37,035 nt of DNA from an uncultured Corynebacterium sp. (GTDB lineage Bacteria; Actinomycetota; Actinomycetes; Mycobacteriales; Mycobacteriaceae): the NCBI GenBank assembly GCA_943914465.1, contig CALUCD010000014.1:1-37035 (forward strand), given 5' to 3'. The translations under genes and the position numbers were made by a program. The stretch's first letter is position 1; every line of letters begins with the position of its first letter. A model generated the notes under the pieces. The model saw only the letters and a program-made list of their open reading frames with translations, was not told the DNA's origin and ran no database searches. Below are positions 7,453-14,636 of the stretch, in pieces.

Positions 7453-8496
7453 ATGGCCACGCCCACTGAGCCCACTGCGCCCACTGAGCCCACTGCGCCC
7501 ACTCCCGCGCTCACCGCCGACGCGATCCTGGAACGTGCGCATGTGGTTGCCCTTCCCATGGCGGTGCGCTTCCGCGGCATCACCACCCGGGAAGCACTGC
7601 TCATCGACGGCCCTGCCGGGTGGGGCGAATTCTCCCCGTTCATCGAGTACCAGCCCGAAGAAGCTGCGCACTGGCTGCGCGCTGGGATTGAAGCCGCGTT
7701 TGTGGGGCTGCCGGACGCGAGCGGAACCGTGGAGATCAACGGCACCATTCCCGCCGTGCCCGCGGGTGAGGTCGAAGCGGTGCTTGCGCGCTTCGAGGGA
7801 GTGAACACGTTCAAGATTAAGGTCGCCGAGCCAGGTCAAACGCTTGCCGATGACGTTGCGCGCGTCAACCGTGTGCGCGAGTTGCGCCCCGATGCCACGC
7901 TGCGTGTCGACGCCAACGGTGCCTGGTCCGTCAACCAAGCCATCACCGCAGAACGCGCCCTGACTGCGACTGGGACCTTGGAATACCTGGAGCAGCCGTG
8001 TGCGAGTGTTGCGGAGTTAGCGGCGCTGCGGCCCCAGGTAGCCACTGCCCTCGCTGCTGATGAATCAATCCGGCGGGCGGCGGACCCGTATGCGGTGGCG
8101 AGGGCAGGGGCGGCGCAGGTGGGCGTCGTCAAACAAGCGCCCCTTGGAGGAGTGCGCACGGTGCTCAAGCTAGCCCGCGAGCTGCACGCACATCACGGGA
8201 TGGAGCTGACAGTGGCAAGCGCGCTGGACACCGCGGTGGGGATTGACGCTGGGCTAGTCGCGGCGAAACTCACCGGATCGCGCGCTGCCGGGTTGGGCAC
8301 GCAGCGGTTATTCGTGGAAGATGTGGCTGCTCAGCGAACGCTTGTCGGTGGCAGGTATCCGGTCGCTCGCACCACCCCCGACCCGGAGCGTCTGCACGGT
8401 CTGCGGGCATCGGCGCAGCGGCGGGAGTGGTGGTTTGAGCGTGTGCGCGCCTGCTTTCCCCTCATTGGGGGTGAGACCCTGCCTGATCGGGCGTAA
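7453..8496 (+). CDS. menC: o-Succinylbenzoate synthase MenC
   Basis: Enolase-superfamily enzyme (347 aa) that dehydrates SHCHC, made by MenD and MenH, to o-succinylbenzoate. The superfamily residues are visible in order: the KxK catalytic lysine in FKIKVAEPG, metal ligands Asp in LRVDANGAW, Glu in LEYLEQPC and Asp in ALAADESIRR, and the second catalytic lysine in VGVVKQAPLGG. The N-terminus is unusual: the first ~17 codons encode a repeated Thr-Glu-Pro/Thr-Ala-Pro tract from a 9-nt repeat, before the family-like ADAILERAHVVALPMAVRF. The gene is divergent from the DUF202 gene and 107 nt upstream of the SLC13 transporter. Confidence 0.95.
   Translation: MATPTEPTAPTEPTAPTPALTADAILERAHVVALPMAVRFRGITTREALLIDGPAGWGEFSPFIEYQPEEAAHWLRAGIEAAFVGLPDASGTVEINGTIPAVPAGEVEAVLARFEGVNTFKIKVAEPGQTLADDVARVNRVRELRPDATLRVDANGAWSVNQAITAERALTATGTLEYLEQPCASVAELAALRPQVATALAADESIRRAADPYAVARAGAAQVGVVKQAPLGGVRTVLKLARELHAHHGMELTVASALDTAVGIDAGLVAAKLTGSRAAGLGTQRLFVEDVAAQRTLVGGRYPVARTTPDPERLHGLRASAQRREWWFERVRACFPLIGGETLPDRA
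7462..7503 (+). repeat. 9-nt/18-nt tandem repeat inside menC
   Basis: Two perfect copies of the 18-nt unit CCCACTGAGCCCACTGCG (7462-7479 and 7480-7497) plus a partial third. It is equally four copies of CCCACTGNG and a partial fifth. In frame it encodes PTEPTAPTEPTAPT. Copy number changes would keep the reading frame. Confidence 0.85.
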
Positions 8497-8550
8497 GATT
8501 TCTGATTTTCGCACGAAGCGAGGGGATCGCAGCGTTAGTGTTTCACCAAG

Positions 8551-8566
8551 TGTGTGCTTATGCACA
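8551..8566 (+). promoter_or_regulatory. Possible GlxR (cAMP-receptor) site upstream of the SLC13 gene
   Basis: TGTGTGCTTATGCACA matches 9 of the 12 fixed positions of the corynebacterial GlxR consensus TGTGANNTANNTCACA, including both outer tetramers. It lies 37 nt before the transporter start, where it would overlap the promoter. The same bases can form a TGTGC/GCACA hairpin, so the match could be incidental. Confidence 0.35.
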
Positions 8567-8603
8567 GTGAATTTTCACATTGGCCTATGGAAGGGGACCA
8601 TCG

Positions 8604-10184
8604 ATGTCGACCCCAGTCACCCACGACTCCACTGCGCTTTCAGAAGGTGATCTCGCCACAAGCCCCGAACCGGGTGAGTGGCGCCGCCAGCTGATCGGCC
8701 TCATTCTCGGCGTTGTCCTCGCGGCGCTCGTGTTCTGGCTGTTCCCGTCGGGCGCTGCAGACACGGTTGCCAACTCGCCCGGTGCGAAAGCCGATGCAGA
8801 ATACTCTGCGCAGGCGATGCGGGTTGTTGCCGCAACGACGGTGCTCATGGCGGTGTGGTGGATGACAGAGGCGATCCCCCTGGCTGCCACTGCGCTGCTA
8901 CCGATTGCGGTCTTCCCGCTTGCAGGGGTAGCACCGTTTAAAGAGGTCTCCTCTCCGTACGCCTCCGCCACGATCTTCTTGTTCATGGGCGGCTTTCTGA
9001 TGGCGTTGGGCCTGCAGCGGTGGAACCTGCACCGCCGCTTGGCGCTCATTGTGGTGCGCATTGTGGGAACGAGCCCAAAACTGATCATTCTCGGGTTCAT
9101 GATCGCCACTGGTTTTATGTCCATGTGGGTCTCCAACACCGCAACGGCTGTGGTCATGCTGCCGATCGGTACCTCGGTGTTGATGCTCACCGCCGAATCA
9201 GTCGGTGGGATGCACAACCAGAAACGCTTCGCTTCAGCACTCATGCTGGCTATTGCGTATTCCGCCTCCATCGGCTCACTGGCAACACTCATCGGCACGC
9301 CGCCGAACGCGTTGCTCAAGGGGTATATGGAAGAGGCGCACGGGATCACGATTGGCTTTGGTAAGTGGATGCTGGTGGGCCTGCCGGTCGCTGTGGTGTT
9401 CACCGTCATCGCTTGGCTGGTGTTGATCACGGTGTTCAAGCCCGAGGTTGATGAGATCCCTGGCGGTAAAGAGCTCATTGAAGATGAAATCCGCAAACTC
9501 GGGCCGTGGACATTCCCACAGATCGCCGTCGGCATCATCTTTCTCGTAGCGGCCGTGTCGTGGATCTTCATCCCACTCGGGATTGAGCGCTACGGCTGGG
9601 AGTTCACCTACGACGACGCGATCGTCGGCATCATCGCCGGCCTGCTCATGTTCATCATTCCTGGCAAAGGCGATGGCAAGCGCTTGTTGGATTGGGAGAC
9701 CGCCAACCAGATGCCGTGGGATGTGTTGCTGCTGTTCGGCGGCGGGTTGTCACTGTCGGCGATGTTCACCTCTACCGGGTTGTCGTTGTGGATCGGTGAG
9801 GCGGCGAAGAACCTTTCCGCGCTCCCGATTTTCCTGCTCGTCCTGGCTGTGGCCGCACTGGTGCTGGGGCTGACGGAGCTGACGTCGAACACCGCCACCG
9901 CCGCGACATTCTTGCCGATTATGGGAGGGGTGGCCGTTGGTATTGGTCTGACCGAGGCGACCGATATGAATGTGTTGCTGCTTGCAATCCCGGTTGCCCT
10001 GTCCGCTACCTGCGCGTTCATGCTGCCGGTGGCCACGCCGCCGAACGCGATCGCCTACTCCTCGGGCTACGTCACCATGGGCGAAATGCTCAAAGCCGGT
10101 GTGTGGCTCAATGTCATCGGGCTGGTGCTGATCTCCCTTGCGACGTATTTCATCGCGGTACCGGTCTTCGGCCTCGTTTTGTAG
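8604..10184 (+). CDS. SLC13/DASS family anion (dicarboxylate) transporter
   Basis: A 526-aa inner-membrane symporter of the divalent anion:Na+ family. Two inverted repeats each end in the diagnostic SNT motif, MWVSNTATAVVMLPIG and LTSNTATAATFLPI. Each is followed by a PPNA loop, GTPPNALLKG and ATPPNAIAYSSG, which form the Na+ and carboxylate sites. About 11-12 membrane spans are visible. Likely substrates are C4-dicarboxylates such as succinate, fumarate or malate, by analogy with SdcS and corynebacterial DccT. ATG 8604 is chosen because AAGGGGACC lies 6 nt upstream. An ATG-less extension from 8580 would place the SD inside the gene. The intergenic region holds a possible GlxR site, which would fit carbon-source control. 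Confidence 0.9.
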   Translation: MSTPVTHDSTALSEGDLATSPEPGEWRRQLIGLILGVVLAALVFWLFPSGAADTVANSPGAKADAEYSAQAMRVVAATTVLMAVWWMTEAIPLAATALLPIAVFPLAGVAPFKEVSSPYASATIFLFMGGFLMALGLQRWNLHRRLALIVVRIVGTSPKLIILGFMIATGFMSMWVSNTATAVVMLPIGTSVLMLTAESVGGMHNQKRFASALMLAIAYSASIGSLATLIGTPPNALLKGYMEEAHGITIGFGKWMLVGLPVAVVFTVIAWLVLITVFKPEVDEIPGGKELIEDEIRKLGPWTFPQIAVGIIFLVAAVSWIFIPLGIERYGWEFTYDDAIVGIIAGLLMFIIPGKGDGKRLLDWETANQMPWDVLLLFGGGLSLSAMFTSTGLSLWIGEAAKNLSALPIFLLVLAVAALVLGLTELTSNTATAATFLPIMGGVAVGIGLTEATDMNVLLLAIPVALSATCAFMLPVATPPNAIAYSSGYVTMGEMLKAGVWLNVIGLVLISLATYFIAVPVFGLVL

Positions 10185-10252
10185 ACGTGCTGTAGACGTG
10201 ATTCTGATCAAAGACACATGCCCTGCACAGCTGCCCGGTTATGCTGTTGCGC

Positions 10253-10837
10253 ATGGACAATGAGACGCGTCAGTTCAGCGCTCGAGGCGCATCCAGCGGT
10301 GCGAGCAAGCCAGAGTCGCAGGTCAGCCAGTCCGGCTCGACCAGCAATTCTGACTCGCAGCGCGCACAGCGCCCTAAGCAGTACATCCCTGATCCCGGCA
10401 GCCCAATGGAGCAAACCAGCCTGGGCCAGCCGGTGTATGACCCGCCCCAGTATGACCCGCAGTACGGCCCGTTCTACGAATCTGAAGGCCGCCAAGGCTC
10501 GAACATTGCCGCGATGGTGCTCGGTGTCTTGCTTGCCATCGCGATTGTCTCCGCCTTGGTGCTGTACTTTCTGTGGCGCAGCGCAGCCGCTGAGGCTGAA
10601 AAACCGCCGGTGACGGTGACGCAGACCCAGACGGAGACCACCACCACGACCGCGACGACAACGAAGCGCCCGTCCATTTTTGGTAACCGCGATTCTGACT
10701 CGGAGCCTGCACCTCAGGCCCCCGTCGAGCCGACACCGCAAACCCAGCCGCGGGTGCCCGCCCCAACGTTGGAGTTGCCGCCGGAGCTGCAAGATATCGT
10801 CGACGGCATCCTCGAAGAGGAGGAGGTTGAACAGTAG
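10253..10837 (+). CDS. Single-pass membrane protein with Thr-rich extracellular linker
   Basis: A 194-aa protein of unknown function. Residues 1-80 are hydrophilic and disordered, rich in Ser, Gln and Pro, with YDPPQYDPQYGPFY-type repeats. One membrane helix spans about 84-107. Outside follow a Thr run near 121-138 (VTQTQTETTTTTATTT), a Pro-rich stretch and an acidic tail, DGILEEEEVEQ. The expected topology is N-inside. Thr-rich segments in Corynebacterium envelope proteins are often O-mannosylated; that is inference here. ATG 10253 is used, and a TTG/ATG start 12 nt upstream is possible. It sits directly before menD, a position I associate with similar membrane proteins in related genomes, but no functional link is known. 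Confidence 0.75.
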   Translation: MDNETRQFSARGASSGASKPESQVSQSGSTSNSDSQRAQRPKQYIPDPGSPMEQTSLGQPVYDPPQYDPQYGPFYESEGRQGSNIAAMVLGVLLAIAIVSALVLYFLWRSAAAEAEKPPVTVTQTQTETTTTTATTTKRPSIFGNRDSDSEPAPQAPVEPTPQTQPRVPAPTLELPPELQDIVDGILEEEEVEQ

Positions 10838-10871
10838 GCGCTGCGTGCGGGTCTGGCGCGTTCAGGTTGAG

Positions 10872-10877
10872 TAGGGT
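10872..10877 (+). promoter_or_regulatory. -10 box of menD (leaderless transcript)
   Basis: TAGGGT, a form frequent in corynebacterial promoters, ends 7 nt before ATG 10885. No SD is visible. It selects ATG 10885 over the TTG at 10867, which would place the box within the gene, and over ATG 10894. Confidence 0.5.
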
Positions 10878-10884
10878 TGAAGCG

Positions 10885-12525
10885 ATGCACGCAATGACGC
10901 TGGCCCGCGCCGTGGTGGATGTCCTCGCCCGCAACGTCACTGACGTTGTGCTCAGTCCTGGTTCGCGCAACTCGCCGCTCGCATACGCATTGCTTGAGCG
11001 GAGGGAAATCCAGGTGCATGTGCGTATCGACGAACGCTCAGCAGCCTTCACTGCCCTCGGGTTGGCACGGGTGCAGCGCCGCCCAGTGGGTGTGATCATG
11101 ACTTCCGGCACCGCCGTAGCAAACGCGTACCCGGCTGTTATTGAGGCTCATATGTCCCATACGCCGCTTGCGGTGATCAGCGCCGACCGGCCAGAGGCAC
11201 TGGTGGGCACAGGGGCATCGCAGACCATCTGGCAGCAAGGAATTTACGGCCGCTACGCCGACACGCAGCAAGTGGCAACTGTGGACGCCGTTTCTTGCAT
11301 CTCATTTGCTGATCCGCAGGTGCATATCAACGTCGCCTTTGACACCCCGCTTGTGCCGCAGGAACTTGGCGCCCCGTCTGGGGTGCCGCGTCGTGTCGGC
11401 CCGGGGCGTCTTGCAACCGGCACTGACCATGCCGCAGACGTTCACCACCCGCAGGTGGACCACGGCACGGTCGACATTGATCTCGCGCGCAACACCCTCG
11501 TCATTGCAGGTGATGAGGCGTGGGAGGTGCCAGGTCTGGAGCTTGCACCAACCATTGCGGAGCCAACCGCACCCACGCCGTATCACCAGGTGCATCCCCT
11601 CGCGGCGCGGTTTTTCGCCCAATCGCAGGTAGCTATCTCCCACGAGGGGGGCGACTTCGCCGCGTCCACAAAACCCGAGCAGGTGGTCGTGGTTGGCCAC
11701 CCCACGTTGCACCGCGACGTGCTCGCGCTGCTGGCTGATCCGGATATTGAGGTCGTCGGACTTTCACGCACCGATATCTTCACCGGCAGCCCCACCCGGC
11801 GCGGTTCTCGTGCGAACGTGACCGGTCAGCCGAGTGACACGTGGCTGAAGATCTGCGAGGCTGCCGGTGAGGTCGGTGCAGACACCGTGCGCAAGGCGTT
11901 GGAAGACCCGGCCTTCGGGTTCACTGGCCTGCATGTGGCTGCGGCGGTGTGTGACTGCCTCGGTGTGGGTGACACGCTGGTGCTCGGATCGTCCAACCCG
12001 GTGCGTGACGCTAGCTTGGTCGGCCTGCCCTTTGACGGGGTGGACACCTACGCGGCGCGCGGCGCCGCCGGTATTGACGGCACGGTTTCCCAGGCAGTCG
12101 GCGTTGCCCTGGCCACGCAGGCGCTGCGCCCGATAGAAGTACGTGCACCTCGGACCGTGGCGCTGATGGGAGATCTGACCTTCCTGCATGACGTGAACGG
12201 GCTGGTGATTGGCCCCGACGAGCCGCGCCCGGGCAATCTCACCATCGTGGTGGCTAACGATGACGGCGGGGGCATCTTCGAAACACTTGAGGTGGGGGCG
12301 CCGCAGCTTCGCAGCCAGTTTGAGCGGGTGTTTGGGACGCCGCATGGGGTGGGCGTCGACAAGCTTGCGCACGCGTATGGTGCTGCGTACCGCCGGGCTG
12401 CAAGCGTGGCGGAGCTGGGCGAGGTGCTCGTGGAACTCGAGGCCACCCCAGAGCCAATCGTGGTGGTTGAGGCGGTGACCACCCGGCAGACGCGCCGGGC
12501 GTTGGCAGGCCGGCTGGCACAGTGA
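10885..12525 (+). CDS. menD: SEPHCHC synthase MenD
   Basis: Thiamine-diphosphate-dependent enzyme (546 aa) that adds the succinic semialdehyde unit from 2-oxoglutarate to isochorismate, the first committed step of menaquinone synthesis. The N-terminal pyrimidine-binding domain shows VVLSPGSRNSPLAYAL and HVRIDERSAAFTALGLA with the activating Glu. The C-terminal pyrophosphate-binding domain shows GDLTFLHDVNGL and, about 25 residues on, VVANDDGGGIFETL, the Mg-ThDP motif. ERVFGTPHGV is a family signature. Length is as expected. The gene is followed 24 nt later by the DUF3592 gene and mgtA, the same order as Rv0555-Rv0557 in M. tuberculosis. Confidence 0.96.
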   Translation: MHAMTLARAVVDVLARNVTDVVLSPGSRNSPLAYALLERREIQVHVRIDERSAAFTALGLARVQRRPVGVIMTSGTAVANAYPAVIEAHMSHTPLAVISADRPEALVGTGASQTIWQQGIYGRYADTQQVATVDAVSCISFADPQVHINVAFDTPLVPQELGAPSGVPRRVGPGRLATGTDHAADVHHPQVDHGTVDIDLARNTLVIAGDEAWEVPGLELAPTIAEPTAPTPYHQVHPLAARFFAQSQVAISHEGGDFAASTKPEQVVVVGHPTLHRDVLALLADPDIEVVGLSRTDIFTGSPTRRGSRANVTGQPSDTWLKICEAAGEVGADTVRKALEDPAFGFTGLHVAAAVCDCLGVGDTLVLGSSNPVRDASLVGLPFDGVDTYAARGAAGIDGTVSQAVGVALATQALRPIEVRAPRTVALMGDLTFLHDVNGLVIGPDEPRPGNLTIVVANDDGGGIFETLEVGAPQLRSQFERVFGTPHGVGVDKLAHAYGAAYRRAASVAELGEVLVELEATPEPIVVVEAVTTRQTRRALAGRLAQ

Positions 12526-12549
12526 ACGCGGCGATGGGGGGATAGCAAG

Positions 12550-12981
12550 ATGGCAGGGACACCGCCCGTTCGTGTTCGCCACCGGCTGCAGCAGCTGGTG
12601 TTGGTGCTCTACGCTGCGGCAATGTTGGGCGTGGTGGCGATGGTGGCAGGCCCGATGATCAATGACGCGACGATTCACGCCGACCCGGGCCGCGGCAGGG
12701 CGACCGTGACCAACGTGAACCCGGTGCGCACCAGTGTGGAGTACCAGGATGAGGAGGGCAGGCGGTACTCGCCGCAGGTCGGGCTGCTCTATCCCACGGG
12801 GTTGGGGGAGGGCCAGCAGGTGTGGGTGACGTATGCCAAGTCCAACCCCGACCTGGTGAAAGTGGAAGGCCGCGGGTGGCGTCTTGCCCTGCTGCCTGCT
12901 GCATCCGTCGCAGTCGTCGTCAGTGCGATCGCGGCCGGGGCGTGGCAGCTTGTCACCCGCCCAGCAAAAAATTCACATTGA
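12550..12981 (+). CDS. DUF3592-like two-helix membrane protein (Rv0556-like)
   Basis: A 143-aa protein. It has a membrane helix at about 15-37, an extracytoplasmic domain of about 70 residues with VEYQDEEGRRYSPQVGLLYP and GEGQQVWVTYAKSNPDLVKV, and a second helix at about 110-133. This two-helix layout around a small beta-domain is that of DUF3592 proteins. Function is unknown. Position between menD and mgtA equals that of the conserved mycobacterial gene Rv0556, so I regard it as the syntenic counterpart. GGGGGAT upstream of ATG 12550 serves as a weak SD. Cotranscription with menD is likely given the 24-nt gap. Confidence 0.8.
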   Translation: MAGTPPVRVRHRLQQLVLVLYAAAMLGVVAMVAGPMINDATIHADPGRGRATVTNVNPVRTSVEYQDEEGRRYSPQVGLLYPTGLGEGQQVWVTYAKSNPDLVKVEGRGWRLALLPAASVAVVVSAIAAGAWQLVTRPAKNSH

Positions 12982-13055
12982 CTTCATGCAGCGTTGGCGT
13001 CGTGTTGGCGCGGTGTTGATGCACAGTTAGCCGCTGTATGCAAGCATCTGAAATT

Positions 13056-14255
13056 ATGCGTGTGGGAATTGTGGCTGAATCCTTTTTGCCCAACATCAAC
13101 GGGGTAACGAACTCAGTGCTACGGGTCCTTGAGCATCTGAAACGTGAAGGCCATGAGGCGATCGTCATTGCACCAGGAGCGCGCGAGTTTCAAGAAGAGG
13201 TCCCAGAGTACCTCGGCTTCACCATTGTTCGCGTGCCAACGGTGCGCATCCCACTGGTGGATTCCCTCCCCGTCGGCGTGCCCACCACCACGGTTGCCGC
13301 GGCGCTGGGGGAGTTCAAGCCGGACATCATTCACCTGGCCAGCCCGTTCGTGCTCGGCGGCGCCGGTGCGTTCGCGGCACGTCAGCTTGATGTTCCAGCC
13401 GTGGGGCTTTACCAGACCGACGTCGCCGGGTTTGCCACGAAATACCACGCTGCGATGATCGCCTCAATTGCTTGGGATTGGACGCGGACTGTGCACAACA
13501 TGTGCGAGCTGACGTTGGCGCCGTCCTCAGCGGCGATCGCTGAATTGGAAGCCCACGGAATTCACAATGTCCGCCACTGGGGGCGCGGGGTCGACGCGGA
13601 ATTGTTCCACCCGTCGCGCCGATCTGAGCTGCTGCGACGCCAGTGGGACCCGACGGGCAAGAAAAAGATCGTCGGGTTTGTCGGGCGCCTCGCGGCAGAA
13701 AAGAGTGTGCACCGGCTTGCGTCCCTGGCTACAGATCCGACGATTCAGCTGGTTGTGGTTGGGGATGGTCCAGAACGTCACGCGCTTGAACAGTTACTGC
13801 CGAAGGCAGTGTTCACCGGTGCGCTGAGTGGTACCGAGCTGGCTCGTGCGTACGCCTGCCTTGACCTGTTTGTCCACACTGGGGAGTTTGAGACTTTCTG
13901 TCAGGCGATTCAGGAAGCGCAAGCTGCGGGTGTGCCCACGATTGGCCCGCGTGCTGGCGGGCCAATCGATTTGATTGAGCATGGTGTCAATGGGCTGCTG
14001 CTCGATGTGGATACGTTTGAACAGGAGCTACCAGACGCTGCAGCTTGGGTTTTGGATGATGCCCGCCTTGATCTGCTCAAGCGTAACGCCTGCGAGTCCG
14101 TCGCCACCAAGACATGGGAGGCGCTGGGGCAGCAGCTCATGGGGTATTACGAAGGCGTGATTGCTGGCTATAACCGCAACATGGTCAGTGTCTTCGGGCG
14201 TGATGTTGCGTTGCCGGGCTGGATGAGAATGCCGCAGCGCGCCCGCGGTGCGTAG
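13056..14255 (+). CDS. mgtA: GT4 mannosyltransferase MgtA (GDP-mannose-dependent, formerly PimB)
   Basis: A 399-aa GT-B glycosyltransferase. The N-domain opens with MRVGIVAESFLPNINGVTNS, and the C-domain shows VGFVGRLAAEKSVHRL, VVVGDGPERHAL and the donor-binding EFETFCQAIQEAQAAGVP with the family's paired glutamates. In Corynebacterium and Mycobacterium the protein at this locus adds mannose from GDP-mannose to the glucuronic-acid diacylglycerol glycolipid, supporting lipomannan-like polymers; that is family knowledge based on synteny with Rv0557. An in-frame ATG at 13038 would add six residues; I prefer 13056 because the Rossmann fold starts there. In mycobacteria menG follows at once, but here an iron/manganese module intervenes. 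Confidence 0.88.
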   Translation: MRVGIVAESFLPNINGVTNSVLRVLEHLKREGHEAIVIAPGAREFQEEVPEYLGFTIVRVPTVRIPLVDSLPVGVPTTTVAAALGEFKPDIIHLASPFVLGGAGAFAARQLDVPAVGLYQTDVAGFATKYHAAMIASIAWDWTRTVHNMCELTLAPSSAAIAELEAHGIHNVRHWGRGVDAELFHPSRRSELLRRQWDPTGKKKIVGFVGRLAAEKSVHRLASLATDPTIQLVVVGDGPERHALEQLLPKAVFTGALSGTELARAYACLDLFVHTGEFETFCQAIQEAQAAGVPTIGPRAGGPIDLIEHGVNGLLLDVDTFEQELPDAAAWVLDDARLDLLKRNACESVATKTWEALGQQLMGYYEGVIAGYNRNMVSVFGRDVALPGWMRMPQRARGA

Positions 14256-14312
14256 CGCGGCACTGGATTGATTCACACCTCGCAAAACACTTCACACTAC
14301 AGGTTAGGTAAG

Positions 14313-14342
14313 TGTAAGCTTACAAATATTAGCCTAGCCTCA
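14313..14342 (+). promoter_or_regulatory. Feo operon operator region: palindrome plus DtxR-like box
   Basis: A perfect 12-bp palindrome TGTAAGCTTACA (14313-14324) adjoins a 19-bp DtxR-like site, AAATATTAGCCTAGCCTCA (14324-14342). This site matches 14 of 19 positions of the iron-box consensus TWAGGTTAGSCTAACCTWA, mostly in its right half. A further left half-site, AGGTTAGG, lies at about 14301-14308. The cluster ends 24 nt before the feoA start. Iron-dependent repression by DtxR is therefore likely; the palindrome may serve a second regulator such as MntR. Confidence 0.55.
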
Positions 14343-14366
14343 ATGGTGTGGGAGGAGTGTGGAGCG

Positions 14367-14636
14367 GTGGCTGTTGAGCGTCTGCTTCAAGATGTCCCGG
14401 TAGGTAGCTGCGCGACTATCACCGCCGCAGCTGCTAGCCCGGTGGTTGACCGTCGTCTGCGTGAACTTGGGCTGCGTCGCGGGGCGGAAGTCACGGTCAT
14501 GCAAAAGACCAGCGGTGGCGGCCGCGTAGTCAAGGTGCACGGCACTCACTACGCCCTGGATAAAAGCGCGCTTGGCAGTATTCGTGTAGCAGATGCAGCT
14601 GTAGCTGCTGTGCATACTGGGGAACGCGTGTCGTGA
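14367..14636 (+). CDS. feoA: Ferrous iron transport protein FeoA
   Basis: An 89-aa SH3-like protein that assists the Fe(II) transporter FeoB on the cytoplasmic side. The sequence shows the FeoA pattern DVPVGSCATIT, LRELGLRRGAEVTVMQKT, GGRVVKVHGTHYALDKSALG and a final short strand. I choose GTG 14367, which has a strong GGAGGAG nine bases upstream and gives a normal FeoA length. Upstream in-frame ATG codons at 14268 and 14343 would respectively span or begin immediately after the predicted operator and would add residues atypical for the family. The stop overlaps the feoB start as GTGA, so the two are translationally coupled. Confidence 0.9.
   Translation: MAVERLLQDVPVGSCATITAAAASPVVDRRLRELGLRRGAEVTVMQKTSGGGRVVKVHGTHYALDKSALGSIRVADAAVAAVHTGERVS

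Noticed and set aside
8568..8579. GTGAATTTTCAC upstream of the SLC13 gene as a GlxR/CRP site
   Set aside because: The half-sites are separated by 4 nt rather than 6, so the spacing is wrong for the consensus; the site at 8551-8566 fits better.
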